This document shows, in pieces, positions 45,132-53,578 of a DNA stretch of 64,000 bases. Source of the stretch: Faecalibacillus faecis (GTDB lineage Bacteria; Bacillota_I; Bacilli_A; Erysipelotrichales; Coprobacillaceae); the NCBI RefSeq assembly GCF_003024675.1, contig NZ_PYLP01000009.1, positions 18,679 to 82,678 of the forward strand, read 5' to 3'. A program made the position numbers and the translations under genes. Position 1 is the first letter of the stretch. Each line of letters opens with the position of its first letter. The notes beneath the pieces are model-generated. The model was not told the origin of the DNA. It saw only the letters and a program-made list of their open reading frames with translations, and did not search any database.

Positions 45132-46686
45132 CAATCCAATTATTGAAATCATTTTTACACATAAAAGCCAAGAAAATTTAAACTATCATTTCTTATTTTG
45201 ATAATCACCTGTGGAATGTGGGTATTCAAAAAAGAAAACACTTCATCAGTTATTTTTGTAGAAAGATCTTTCGATGAATAATTGGTAATGATAATAAATT
45301 CATCACCACCATAACGAATCGCAATATCTTCTTTAGAAATGACTTTTAAAATAATAGAAGCAATTTCTTTAATAGCACTATCACCCATATCATGTCCATA
45401 AAGATCGTTTGTTTTTTTCATAAAATCCATATCAATAAAATAAATCAATGCTTGTTGATCTTTTTCAATGAGTTGATAATAAAGTTTTTTTCTAGTTGAT
45501 TCATAAATTAAATCCTTTCGTTTGCCATAGGCGGAAACCCACTACCTTCAGATGGGTTAATGAATCTTTAACATAAAGATTTTCTAATTCCTTGTTTAAT
45601 AAACTTAAAACATGTTTTTTTTGCATACTTTCAATAGTAAGACCTAATAGTTTTAAGATAATTGTCATATAATTAATAGAAATATTTTTTGAGTAATTAT
45701 CAAAAGCTAAATAACCAATAGCGACACCATTATTACTTAAATAAGTATAAATCATATAACGTGATTTATATTCTTGAGGAAGAACTTCTTTTTTAGAAAA
45801 TTCTTGATAGATATGTTTTTCATCAGGTGAATTTTTGTGATAAGTCATACCCATTAAATACATTTTATCAGAAAAATGAATAATATTTTCAGACATTTCA
45901 TCAATATATTTTGAATTCATAACCAGATAAATTTGTTTATATCCAAAATTTTGTGATTCTTTTTCAAAAATATCAAATAAATCATAAAAATGAGATGTCT
46001 GAGATAAGAGTGTTTCTAAACGTTCTGTTGATTCAAAAAAACAATTACTATGATAAGTATAAGATAAATATTCTTTTTTTAATTCAAAATTATCTTTTTC
46101 ATTTGTTGGATAACCACAACTCGCACCTTCAATGATTTGAATATCTTCTAAATCTTTAGTTGCTTGTAAAAAGCCTGCTTTTCTAAGTCGTGCTTCTCTT
46201 GAAGACATAGGTCCAGAAACATAAGCTACTTTTTGACAATTTTTTTCAGCTAAAATTGTTTGAGTAAGTTTATAAATGGCTTGTTGATTGTCTGTTCCTA
46301 CATAAACGCAATCTTTAATAGGATCGTTAATAGAAACAACAGGAATATGATATTTATGAGCTTCATCAATCATTTGTTGGCGATAATCTTTATAAAAATT
46401 GGAGTTTGTTTGAAAAATCAAAACGTCATAATCTTTAATATCGGGAAGCTTATAGAGTTCTAATAAGCTATCCATAGGGTGAACAAGACCGTAATTTCCA
46501 AAGATTTCAAACATATCAATGGATATATCTTGATAATCATTTAAAAATTGATTGATCGCATTTTGTTTTTTTTGGGCAATTTCAAAAAGCCAATCAGATG
46601 AAAAAAGCAATTTTATAAGTCATAGAAATGCCTCCTTATCTATAATTATATCATCTTTTTGGTAGAAAGAATATAGCGATAGAATA

Positions 46687-46729
46687 TTGACGGTTTTAAA
46701 ATAACGGTGTTATAATAACAATGTTATTT
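46687..46729 (+). promoter_or_regulatory. TetR gene promoter with 31-bp operator
   Basis: TTGACG (46687-46692) and TATAAT (46711-46716) are 18 bases apart. A dyad at 46699-46729, reading AAATAAC-ggt-GTTAT-a-ATAAC-aat-GTTATTT, is symmetric in 12 of 15 positions per arm and covers the -10 box. This is typical of autoregulation by the TetR-type protein encoded next. Confidence 0.75.
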
Positions 46730-46747
46730 AATGATGGGGGGCAATCT

Positions 46748-47353
46748 ATGAGGCAAGAAACCGTAGGTGTTACAGAAAACCTATTAAAAAGTGCAACAGA
46801 AGAATTTTTAGAAAAAGGATTTATGAAAGCAAGTCTAAGAAATATATCTGCCAAAAGCGGAGTTAGTACAAATTCTATTTATACTCGTTTTAAAGATAAA
46901 GAAGGTTTGTTTTCAGCAATTGTGAAAGATACAGTCGATGGGTTGATGGCTATTTATCTTGATAGTACACAAAAAGCAACCTATAGTCCTAACCCTAGTC
47001 AAGCAGATCAAGAAGGGGAAGAAGGAATGGATCTTGTTTTAGATTATATTTATCAACATTTTATAGAATTTAAATTGATTTTTTGTTGTTCTACTGGTTC
47101 TCAATATGAACATTTTTTAGATGAACTAGGTAAAATTGAAGAATCTTATTATCAAGAATTTGTTGAAAAATATAGCAAAGAAGGATTTATAGTTGATTCG
47201 TTCTTTATTCATGTTTATTGTCGGGTAGGTTGGCAGATGGTATACGAACTCGTTGCACATGATTGTTCTTATAAAGAGGCTCAATCATTGATGAATAGCA
47301 CAAAGTTATTTAATATTGCTGGCTGGAAAGCAGTTATGGGAATTGATGAGTAA
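46748..47353 (+). CDS. TetR/AcrR family regulator of the ABC exporter
   Basis: 201 residues. The start at 46748 follows GGGGGG; an ATG at 46721 is inside the operator and rejected. HTH: VTENLLKSATEEFLEKGFMKASLRNISAKSGVSTNSIYTRFKDKEGLFSAIV. The effector domain contains DYIYQHFIEFKLIFCCSTGSQYEHFLDELGKIEESYYQEF. It probably represses itself and the two ABC-transporter genes downstream. Drug binding is likely but untested. Confidence 0.88.
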   Translation: MRQETVGVTENLLKSATEEFLEKGFMKASLRNISAKSGVSTNSIYTRFKDKEGLFSAIVKDTVDGLMAIYLDSTQKATYSPNPSQADQEGEEGMDLVLDYIYQHFIEFKLIFCCSTGSQYEHFLDELGKIEESYYQEFVEKYSKEGFIVDSFFIHVYCRVGWQMVYELVAHDCSYKEAQSLMNSTKLFNIAGWKAVMGIDE

Positions 47354-47389
47354 ATAGACAGGGAAACCTGTCTAAAGTTAACATCGATA

Positions 47390-47405
47390 GTTAGCAAAAA
47401 CTAAC
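47390..47405. promoter_or_regulatory. GTTAG-N6-CTAAC motif before the ABC exporter
   Basis: GTTAG (47390-47394), caaaaa, CTAAC (47401-47405) lies between the TetR gene and the ABC genes, 16 bases before the start codon. The same half-sites with the same spacer length occur twice before enolase. Confidence 0.6.
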
Positions 47406-47421
47406 TAATAGGAGGAATTTT

Positions 47422-49209
47422 ATGAAAGAAAAGAAAGAGAGTACATTATCGAAGTTAATGCACTTTGCAGGAAATCATAAGTATTATGTTTATGCTTCAT
47501 GTATTTTAGCTGCAATCAGTGCCTTTATTGCTTTGGTTCCTTTTTATGATATGTGGCGTATCATCAAAGAGGTACTAGAAGTAAGACCAAACTTTAATGA
47601 AGCAATCCATATTAAAAGTTATGGATGGCATGCAGTTTTATTTGCGTTATTAGCTATGGTTTTTTATATCGCAGCCTTAATGTGTTCGCATAAAGCAGCC
47701 TTTAGAGTACAAGCGACAATGAGAACGAAAATGATGGAACACATTATGAAACTTCCTCTTGGCTATGTTGAAAGTCAAGGAAGTGGAAAAATTAGAAAAA
47801 TCGTAATGGAATCAAGTGCCACAACAGAAACCTTTTTAGCACATAATGTGCCAGATAAAGTTGTTTCTAAAGCAACACCAATTGGTTTACTTATTATGAT
47901 GGCAATCTTTGATTGGCGACTAGGTTTAATGAGTCTTATTCCAGCAATTATTGCTTTTGTCTTAATGTTTACAGCGATGATGGGGCCAAAGATGGCAGAA
48001 GATATGAAACAATATCAAAATGCTTTGGAAACGATGTCATCAGAAGCTGTTGAATATGTAAGAGGGGTACCTGTTGTTAAAACATTTGGACAAACAATTT
48101 TCTCTTTTAAAAGATTTAAAGAAGCAATTGATGAATATGAAAAATGGACGTTAGATTATACAAAGAGTATGATGAAACCAATGGTATGTTTTACAACTTT
48201 TGCTAATGGAATCTTTGCGGCGTTAATTATTGCTGCTTATTTATTTGCAGGAAATACTATTACAGATCAATTTATTTTGAATCTCTTTTTCTATATTTTA
48301 ATTACATCTATTTTAACAACGACTTTAATGAAAGTAGCTTATGCCGGTGAATCGCAAATGCTTGTAGAAGATGCTTTAAATCGTATGAATTCAATTATGA
48401 ATGTACAACCTTTACCTGAAAGTAAACAAATACAAGTACCAAGTGATGCTTCTATTGATTTAGAAAATGTCAGCTTTACGTATCAAGATGCTTCTACTAA
48501 AGCCATTGACAACTTAAGTATGCATATTAAAGCAGGAGAACATATTGCTTTAGTTGGACCAAGTGGTGGTGGTAAAACAACTGTAGCTTCTCTTATTTCT
48601 CGTTTTTGGGATGTAAATGAAGGAAGTATTAAAATAGGACATGTTGATGTTAAAGATATTGAACAAAAAGAATTAATGAATCAAGTATCTTATGTTTTCC
48701 AAGATAGTCGTTTACTTAAAATGAGTATTTTAGAAAATATTCGTATGTCAAGACCAGAGGCAAGTGATGAAGAAGTTATCCAAGCTTTAAAAGATGCCCA
48801 ATGTCAAGATATTATTGATAAATTCCCTGATGGAGTTCATACCGTTATAGGTTCAAAAGGAGTTTATGTTTCCGGTGGGGAAAGTCAAAGATTATCGATT
48901 GCTAGAGCCTTTTTAAAGAATGCGCCAATTCTTATTTTAGATGAAGCAACAGCCTTTGCTGATCCTGATAATGAAGTGCTTGTTCAAAAAGCTTTTGAAA
49001 AACTTGCAAAAGATAAAACGGTTGTTATGATTGCTCATCGTTTATCAGCGATTACAAATGCAGATTGTATTTATGTATTAGAAAATGGACATATTGTTGA
49101 AAGTGGTAAACATGAAGAATTATTAGAAACAAAAGGTGTTTATGAACATATGTGGCATCAATATAATCAATCTGTAAAATGGAAAGTACAAAAGGGGGAT
49201 GAAGAATAA
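47422..49209 (+). CDS. ABC transporter half, membrane and ATPase domains (first)
   Basis: 595 residues. Six membrane segments in the first 320 residues, then an ATPase domain with Walker A VGPSGGGKTTVAS, Q-loop SYVFQDSRL, signature VSGGESQRLSIARAFL and Walker B ILILDEATAFADPDNE, switch histidine in IAHRLSAIT. The signature is VSGGE instead of LSGGQ. It forms a heterodimeric exporter with the next gene, to which it is joined by one base. Likely multidrug or lipid export, as usual with a TetR partner. Confidence 0.93.
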   Translation: MKEKKESTLSKLMHFAGNHKYYVYASCILAAISAFIALVPFYDMWRIIKEVLEVRPNFNEAIHIKSYGWHAVLFALLAMVFYIAALMCSHKAAFRVQATMRTKMMEHIMKLPLGYVESQGSGKIRKIVMESSATTETFLAHNVPDKVVSKATPIGLLIMMAIFDWRLGLMSLIPAIIAFVLMFTAMMGPKMAEDMKQYQNALETMSSEAVEYVRGVPVVKTFGQTIFSFKRFKEAIDEYEKWTLDYTKSMMKPMVCFTTFANGIFAALIIAAYLFAGNTITDQFILNLFFYILITSILTTTLMKVAYAGESQMLVEDALNRMNSIMNVQPLPESKQIQVPSDASIDLENVSFTYQDASTKAIDNLSMHIKAGEHIALVGPSGGGKTTVASLISRFWDVNEGSIKIGHVDVKDIEQKELMNQVSYVFQDSRLLKMSILENIRMSRPEASDEEVIQALKDAQCQDIIDKFPDGVHTVIGSKGVYVSGGESQRLSIARAFLKNAPILILDEATAFADPDNEVLVQKAFEKLAKDKTVVMIAHRLSAITNADCIYVLENGHIVESGKHEELLETKGVYEHMWHQYNQSVKWKVQKGDEE

Positions 49210-50942
49210 TGATTGAAAAATTAAAACATAAATATGCTTTATCTTCTAAAGGAGCCAATGACATGGCAAGAGCTTTTGTGGCAGTGACACTTTCTAACCT
49301 TGTTTTAATGCTTCCTGTGGGATTACTTTATATATTATCATCTTATTTATTAAATCAACAATTACCTAAAGAAAAATTAACGTTCTTTATTGTAGCAATT
49401 ATTGTGATCTTGATTTGTATTGCTTTAACTACAATTTTTCAATATCGTGCTACTTTTTTATCAACATATATTGAAAGTGGTGTTAGACGTCGTACACTTG
49501 CAGAAAAGTTAAGAAAACTTCCTTTATCTTATTTTGGTAAAAAAGATTTAGCGGATCTTACAAATACGATTATGTCTGACTGTGCTCTTTTAGAAACAGC
49601 AAGTTCTCATTGGATTCCTGAATTAATAGGAGCCATGATTTCAACGACAATTATTGTCATGAGTTTATTTTTCTTTGATTTTCGTATGGCACTTGCTGCT
49701 GTTTGGGTGATGCCTATTGCTTTTGCGATTGTTCTTTATTCAAGAAAAGCATTACGTAAAACACATGAAAAAACCAATGAATATCGTATTAATTGTTTAG
49801 ATGGTATTCAAGAAGGTTTAGAAACATTAAGAGATTTAAGATCGAATAATATGTGTGATACGTATATGGAATCTCTTAATAAAAAAATCAAAGCTGTAGA
49901 AAATCATGCTATCTTTGCGGAATTTACCAATGCGGCTTTTGTTTGCAGTGCTCAAATGATTTTAAAACTTGGTATGGGAACAGTTGCACTCGTAGGAAGT
50001 TATTTATTAGTCAAAGGTGAAATCACAGTTCTTACATTCTTTATGTTTTTACTTGTTGTAACACGTATGTATGAGCCTTTACAAATTTCTTTACAAAACT
50101 TATCTGCAATGATTAGTCTTGATACAAATTGTAAACGTATGGATGAAATTTTATCACACGATGAACAAACAGGTGTGGACACTCTTACAAATGAAGGTTA
50201 TGATATTGTATTCGATCATGTCGCTTTCTCTTATAATCAAAAAGAAAAAGTGTTATCTGATGTATCATTTGTCGCAAAACAAGGAGAAGTTACAGCTTTA
50301 ATTGGACCAAGTGGTGGCGGTAAAACAACTATTTCTCGACTTGCGGCACGTTTTTGGGATGTCGATCAAGGAATGATTACAGTTGGTGGTATGGATATTT
50401 CAAAGGTTGAACCTGAAAAGCTTTTAGAACTTTATTCAATTGTTTTCCAAGATGTAACATTATTTAATAATACAGTTATGGAAAATATTCGTATTGGTAA
50501 AAAAGATGCAACGGATGAAGAAGTAATTGCTGCAGCAAAATTAGCACATTGTGATGAATTTGTTGAAAAAATGCCCGATCAATGGAATACAATGATTGGT
50601 GAAAACGGTTCTGAATTATCAGGAGGACAAAGACAAAGAATTTCTATTGCCAGAGCCTTTTTAAAAGATGCTCCAATTATCTTAATGGATGAAGCAACAG
50701 CTTCATTAGATGTAGATAATGAATCATTGATTCAAGAATCTATTTCTAAATTAATCGAAAATAAAACTGTTTTAATTATTGCTCATCGAATGAGAACGGT
50801 AGATGGGGTTGATAAAATTGTTGTTTTAAAAGAGGGGATTGTTGCTGAACAAGGTAAGCCACAAGAATTAAAACAACAAAAGGGTATTTATAAACATATG
50901 GTTGATATGCAAATGCAATCAAATGCATGGAAATATCGATAA
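49209..50942 (+). CDS. ABC transporter half, membrane and ATPase domains (second)
   Basis: 577 residues. Membrane domain about 1-310; ATPase with Walker A IGPSGGGKTTISRLAAR, Q-loop SIVFQDVTLF, canonical signature LSGGQRQRISIARAF, Walker B IILMDEATASLDVDNE and IAHRMRTVD. Adjacent gene's last base is its first, so they are strictly co-expressed. Asymmetric signature motifs (VSGGE in the partner, LSGGQ here) are common in heterodimeric exporters with one degenerate site. Confidence 0.93.
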   Translation: MIEKLKHKYALSSKGANDMARAFVAVTLSNLVLMLPVGLLYILSSYLLNQQLPKEKLTFFIVAIIVILICIALTTIFQYRATFLSTYIESGVRRRTLAEKLRKLPLSYFGKKDLADLTNTIMSDCALLETASSHWIPELIGAMISTTIIVMSLFFFDFRMALAAVWVMPIAFAIVLYSRKALRKTHEKTNEYRINCLDGIQEGLETLRDLRSNNMCDTYMESLNKKIKAVENHAIFAEFTNAAFVCSAQMILKLGMGTVALVGSYLLVKGEITVLTFFMFLLVVTRMYEPLQISLQNLSAMISLDTNCKRMDEILSHDEQTGVDTLTNEGYDIVFDHVAFSYNQKEKVLSDVSFVAKQGEVTALIGPSGGGKTTISRLAARFWDVDQGMITVGGMDISKVEPEKLLELYSIVFQDVTLFNNTVMENIRIGKKDATDEEVIAAAKLAHCDEFVEKMPDQWNTMIGENGSELSGGQRQRISIARAFLKDAPIILMDEATASLDVDNESLIQESISKLIENKTVLIIAHRMRTVDGVDKIVVLKEGIVAEQGKPQELKQQKGIYKHMVDMQMQSNAWKYR

Positions 50943-50952
50943 AATATAAATT

Positions 50953-50987
50953 AAAATAGAGTTCAGTTTATTTTGAACTCTATTTTA
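50953..50987 (+). terminator. Intrinsic terminator after the ABC operon
   Basis: AAATAGAGTTCA and TGAACTCTATTT pair perfectly and run into T/A residues. It also lies at the end of the decayed aldo/keto reductase region on the other strand. Confidence 0.88.
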
Positions 50988-50999
50988 ATTTGCTATTAT

Positions 51000-51957
51000 A
51001 ATTTGTAAAAGAATGATTTGCCAAAAATTCATCAGCTTCTTTTATAAGTTGATTTATTTTTTTATCTGCTACTTCTAAGCTTGAGTCATACAACTATTAT
51101 AAGTTTTTAACTGAGAAGCTAAAGAAATACCATGAGGTTTAATATCTTTATATTGATCAAAATCAATACAACCTAAAGAGTCACCTTGTTTATAAGCAAC
51201 TGTTAAGTTTTTTTCATTTGATAAAGGTTGAAAATCTTTCATACAATCAATATTTTTTTAATTTGTATTAAATTAGACATTCCTGATAAAATCGCAATAA
51301 TTCCATCTAATTCTCCACAGAAACGTAATGCAAGTGAAGCATCTGTGGTTAAATCACTATTTTTTGGTGGATTGGTAAGTAAACCACCCATAATAATCAC
51401 TTGTTTTTGGATGGCTTCATAACATGCTTTTGCTTGAATAAATGTACTATTCCAATCACATTAATTTAAGGCAATTTGAACAGCTTCGATTTCTAGATGT
51501 TCGTTTAAAATAAAATCAAGAACATCTGCACGGTCATGGAAAATGTTTAATTTTACCTTCTTTTTTTATTCTTGCATATATTCAAACATTTTACAGCTTT
51601 TAACAACGCTATTGTAATGATGAATATCCGCATTGTGTAATAAGAAATAATCAAAATATTCAACACCACAGTTTCTAATTGTTGATTAAAAATTTGGACA
51701 ACTTCTTCTTTCTTTTGAATAGAAAAAACAGTAAGTTTAGAAGCAAGCCTATAACAATCTCGAGAACGACGTTCTACTAAACATTTTTTAATAGCATTTT
51801 CGCTATATTCATTATGATAAACAAAACTTATGTCAAAATAGTTGAATCCTGCATCTAAAAAAGTATCAACCAGTTGTTTTACTTGATCAAAATCAATATT
51901 TGTTGGATCTTCAGAAAGTTGAGATAATCTCATCCAGCCAAATCTAAATTTTTTCAT
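51000..51957 (-). pseudogene. Aldo/keto reductase, decayed
   Basis: The N-terminal part is clear: KKFRFGWMRLSQLSEDPTNIDFDQVKQLVDTFLDAGFNYFDISFVYHNEYSENAIKKCLVERRSRDCYRLASKLTVF, as in the gut-type aldo/keto reductases with ferredoxin-like tails. The frame breaks near 51660, resumes in other frames as FHDRADVLDFILNEHLEIEAVQIALN, stop, then QVIIMGGLLTN and SLALRFCGELDGIIAILSGMSNL. The cysteine-rich end is not found; the last 180 bases read YKQGDSLGCIDFDQYKDIKPHGISLASQL in another frame, origin uncertain. Several frameshifts and stops. Divergent from a broken LysR gene. Confidence 0.82.
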
Positions 51958-52056
51958 TGTTTTCTATAACTTTTAAAATTAATTATTCTCTATTGATTGG
52001 AATAACCATATAAGATACAATTTATTTACTAAAAGTAAAAACTGAGGAGAGATATC

Positions 52057-52934
52057 ATGTATCATCCTCTTTTGAAAACCTTTGTTTATATTGTAGAAAT
52101 GGAAAGTTTTTCTAAAGAAACACAAAAAATGTATATTACACTAACCAGTGTGATGAAACAAATAAATGCTTTAGAAGAACATCTCCACATAAAATTAGTC
52201 AATCGTACCCATCGTGGCATTAAAGTGACAGAACAAGGTCAAAAAATTTATGATGAAGATAAAATACTTATCGAAAATTCAGATAATTATTTAAATAAAA
52301 TCCAAGAGAAAACATCTTCTATGATTCATATTGGTTCTTCATTTTTAAATTCAGCAAAAGAATTTATTGATTTATGGCATAGCATACCCCCTTATCACAA
52401 CGTTATAAATTACGTGTTGTTCCTTATAAAGGCAATCATGATAAAATCATGGAAGTATTTCAATCATTAGGGACACAATTTGATTTTTTAATTGGTGCGT
52501 TTAATTCAAATCAAATTCTTTCTTTTGCTTCTTGTAAACAATTAGGAACTTATAATGTTTGTGTAGCACTTTCAAGAAGCTATCCACTTGCAAAAAAGAA
52601 AAAACTTTCAATTACGGATTTATATAATGAAAAGCTTTTATGTGTCAGTAGTGGGGATTGTTTGAATATTGATGATTTTAGAAAGTATATGCAAACATTC
52701 TATCCTTACATTATTTTAGAGGATGTTGGTTATTTTTATGATTTAGATACTTTTAATCGTTGTGAAGAAGAGGGCTGTCTTTTATTAACGTTGGATGCTT
52801 GGGATAATATCCATCCTTCATTAATTACTATACCGGTTGATTGGGCCTATAAAATGCCTTATGGTTTGCTTTATAAAAAGAATCCATCAAAACAAAAAGA
52901 TTGTTTAAAGGAAATTGATAAATATGTCAAATAG
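52057..52934 (+). pseudogene. LysR family regulator, frameshifted
   Basis: HTH part: MYHPLLKTFVYIVEMESFSKETQKMYITLTSVMKQINALEEHLHIKLVNRTHRGIKVTEQGQKIY. After IHIGSSFLNSAKEFIDLWH the frame is lost at a C5 run (52387-52391) and resumes as PLSQRYKLRVVPYKGNHDKIMEVFQSLGTQFDFLIG to the end. One base gained or lost in the C run accounts for it. The effector domain is otherwise complete, so the break is recent. It faces the decayed aldo/keto reductase, probably its former target. Confidence 0.82.
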
Positions 52935-53487
52935 AACAAAATTACAATTAGAAGATGCATTTAAAGAACTTTTATTAGAAAAAACATTTCATAAAATAAC
53001 GATTAAAGATCTTACGGATAAATGTCATATAAGTCGCATGGCTTTTTACTATCATTTTCAAGATTTGTATGATTTAACAGAATGGATTTTAATAGAAGAT
53101 GCTCGAAAAGCTTTGAATGAAAAGAAAGATTATGCGCATTGGAAAGAAGGACTTTCTAATATTTTTGAAGCGGTTTATATTAATAAACCATTTATTCTAA
53201 ATGTCTATCATGATATTTCTCGAGATAAAATTGAAAAGATATTATTCAAACTTGTTCACGAATTGATAGAATCTGTTGTTGAAGAAAGAAGTAAAGATTT
53301 TTTAATTTTAAATCAACAAAAGGATTTTATTGCTCATTTTTATAAATATGGGTTTGTTGGTGTAATGTTGGATTGGATTGATTCGGGAATGGATGAAGAT
53401 TATCAAATGATTCTAGATGATTTAGAAATGACGGTATTAGGAACAATCGATTTATCGATACAAAACTTTACAAATAAGAAGAAATGA
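52924..53487 (+). CDS. TetR family regulator upstream of oleate hydratase
   Basis: 187 residues from the ATG at 52924, which follows AAGGAAA; it overlaps the broken LysR gene's end. HTH: KLQLEDAFKELLLEKTFHKITIKDLTDKCHISRMAFYYHFQDLYDLTEWIL. The C-terminal part (FYKYGFVGVMLDWIDSGMDEDYQMILDDLEMTVLGTI) resembles TetR_C_7/DhaS-like regulators. Precedes the oleate hydratase gene on the same strand, after a terminator. Confidence 0.85.
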   Translation: MSNRTKLQLEDAFKELLLEKTFHKITIKDLTDKCHISRMAFYYHFQDLYDLTEWILIEDARKALNEKKDYAHWKEGLSNIFEAVYINKPFILNVYHDISRDKIEKILFKLVHELIESVVEERSKDFLILNQQKDFIAHFYKYGFVGVMLDWIDSGMDEDYQMILDDLEMTVLGTIDLSIQNFTNKKK

Positions 53488-53512
53488 TAAAAAATTTATC
53501 ATTTCTTTTTTA
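53481..53512 (+). terminator. Intrinsic terminator between TetR and oleate hydratase genes
   Basis: GAAATGATAAA pairs with TTTATCATTTC and leads into six T residues. Confidence 0.85.
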
Positions 53513-53578
53513 TTGTAAATTTTATCTAAAATAAGGGAATGCTATGATTGAAGTGTAAAAAGAAAGGTGGAGTTGTTT

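Larger units (their letters stand above)
43384..45230. mobile_element. IS1595-like element with cargo gene, inserted in a diguanylate cyclase gene
   Basis: 1847 bp, bounded by 13-bp perfect terminal repeats TTTGAATACCCAC (43384-43396) and GTGGGTATTCAAA (45218-45230) and by an exact 8-bp target duplication AAAGAAAA (43376-43383 and 45231-45238). Eight bases is the usual duplication of the IS1595 family. Imperfect repeat extends to about 24 bases, to CACCTGT. A frameshifted transposase fills the left part; a membrane-protein gene lies on the other strand at right. Two further internal copies of the ends are present at 44504-44527 and 45108-45131. Confidence 0.9.
43228..46623 (-). pseudogene. 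Diguanylate cyclase with periplasmic-binding-type sensor domain, broken three times
   Basis: The gene reads from an ATG at 46621-46623 (ribosome site GGAGG) leftward. Sensor domain: LacI-type periplasmic-binding fold (YDVLIFQTNS, IPVVSINDPIKDCVYVGTDNQQAIYKL, VAYVSGPMSSREARLRKAGFLQA). GGDEF domain: DSLTHL, FIDMDFMKKTNDLYGHDMGD, RYGGDEFIII. The C-terminal part SLSTSIGYYLAHQNDDFETAINQADALMYQIKKDK is cut off by the IS and lies at 43228-43383. Lesions: a T6 run at 46601-46606 shifts the frame after the first codons, an extra-base/hairpin insertion near 45530-45559, and the IS. It cannot make active enzyme. Confidence 0.88.

Noticed and set aside
47353..47376. Terminator between TetR and ABC genes (AGACAGG/CCTGTCT)
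   Set aside because: The stem is good but has no T-run, and the ABC genes need read-through or a promoter here. Not called a terminator.
50995..51180. Separate flavodoxin-like gene at the end of the reductase pseudogene
   Set aside because: The piece (YKQGDSLGCIDFDQYKDIKPHG...) has no start or ribosome site and runs on from the reductase sequence; identity is too uncertain for its own entry.
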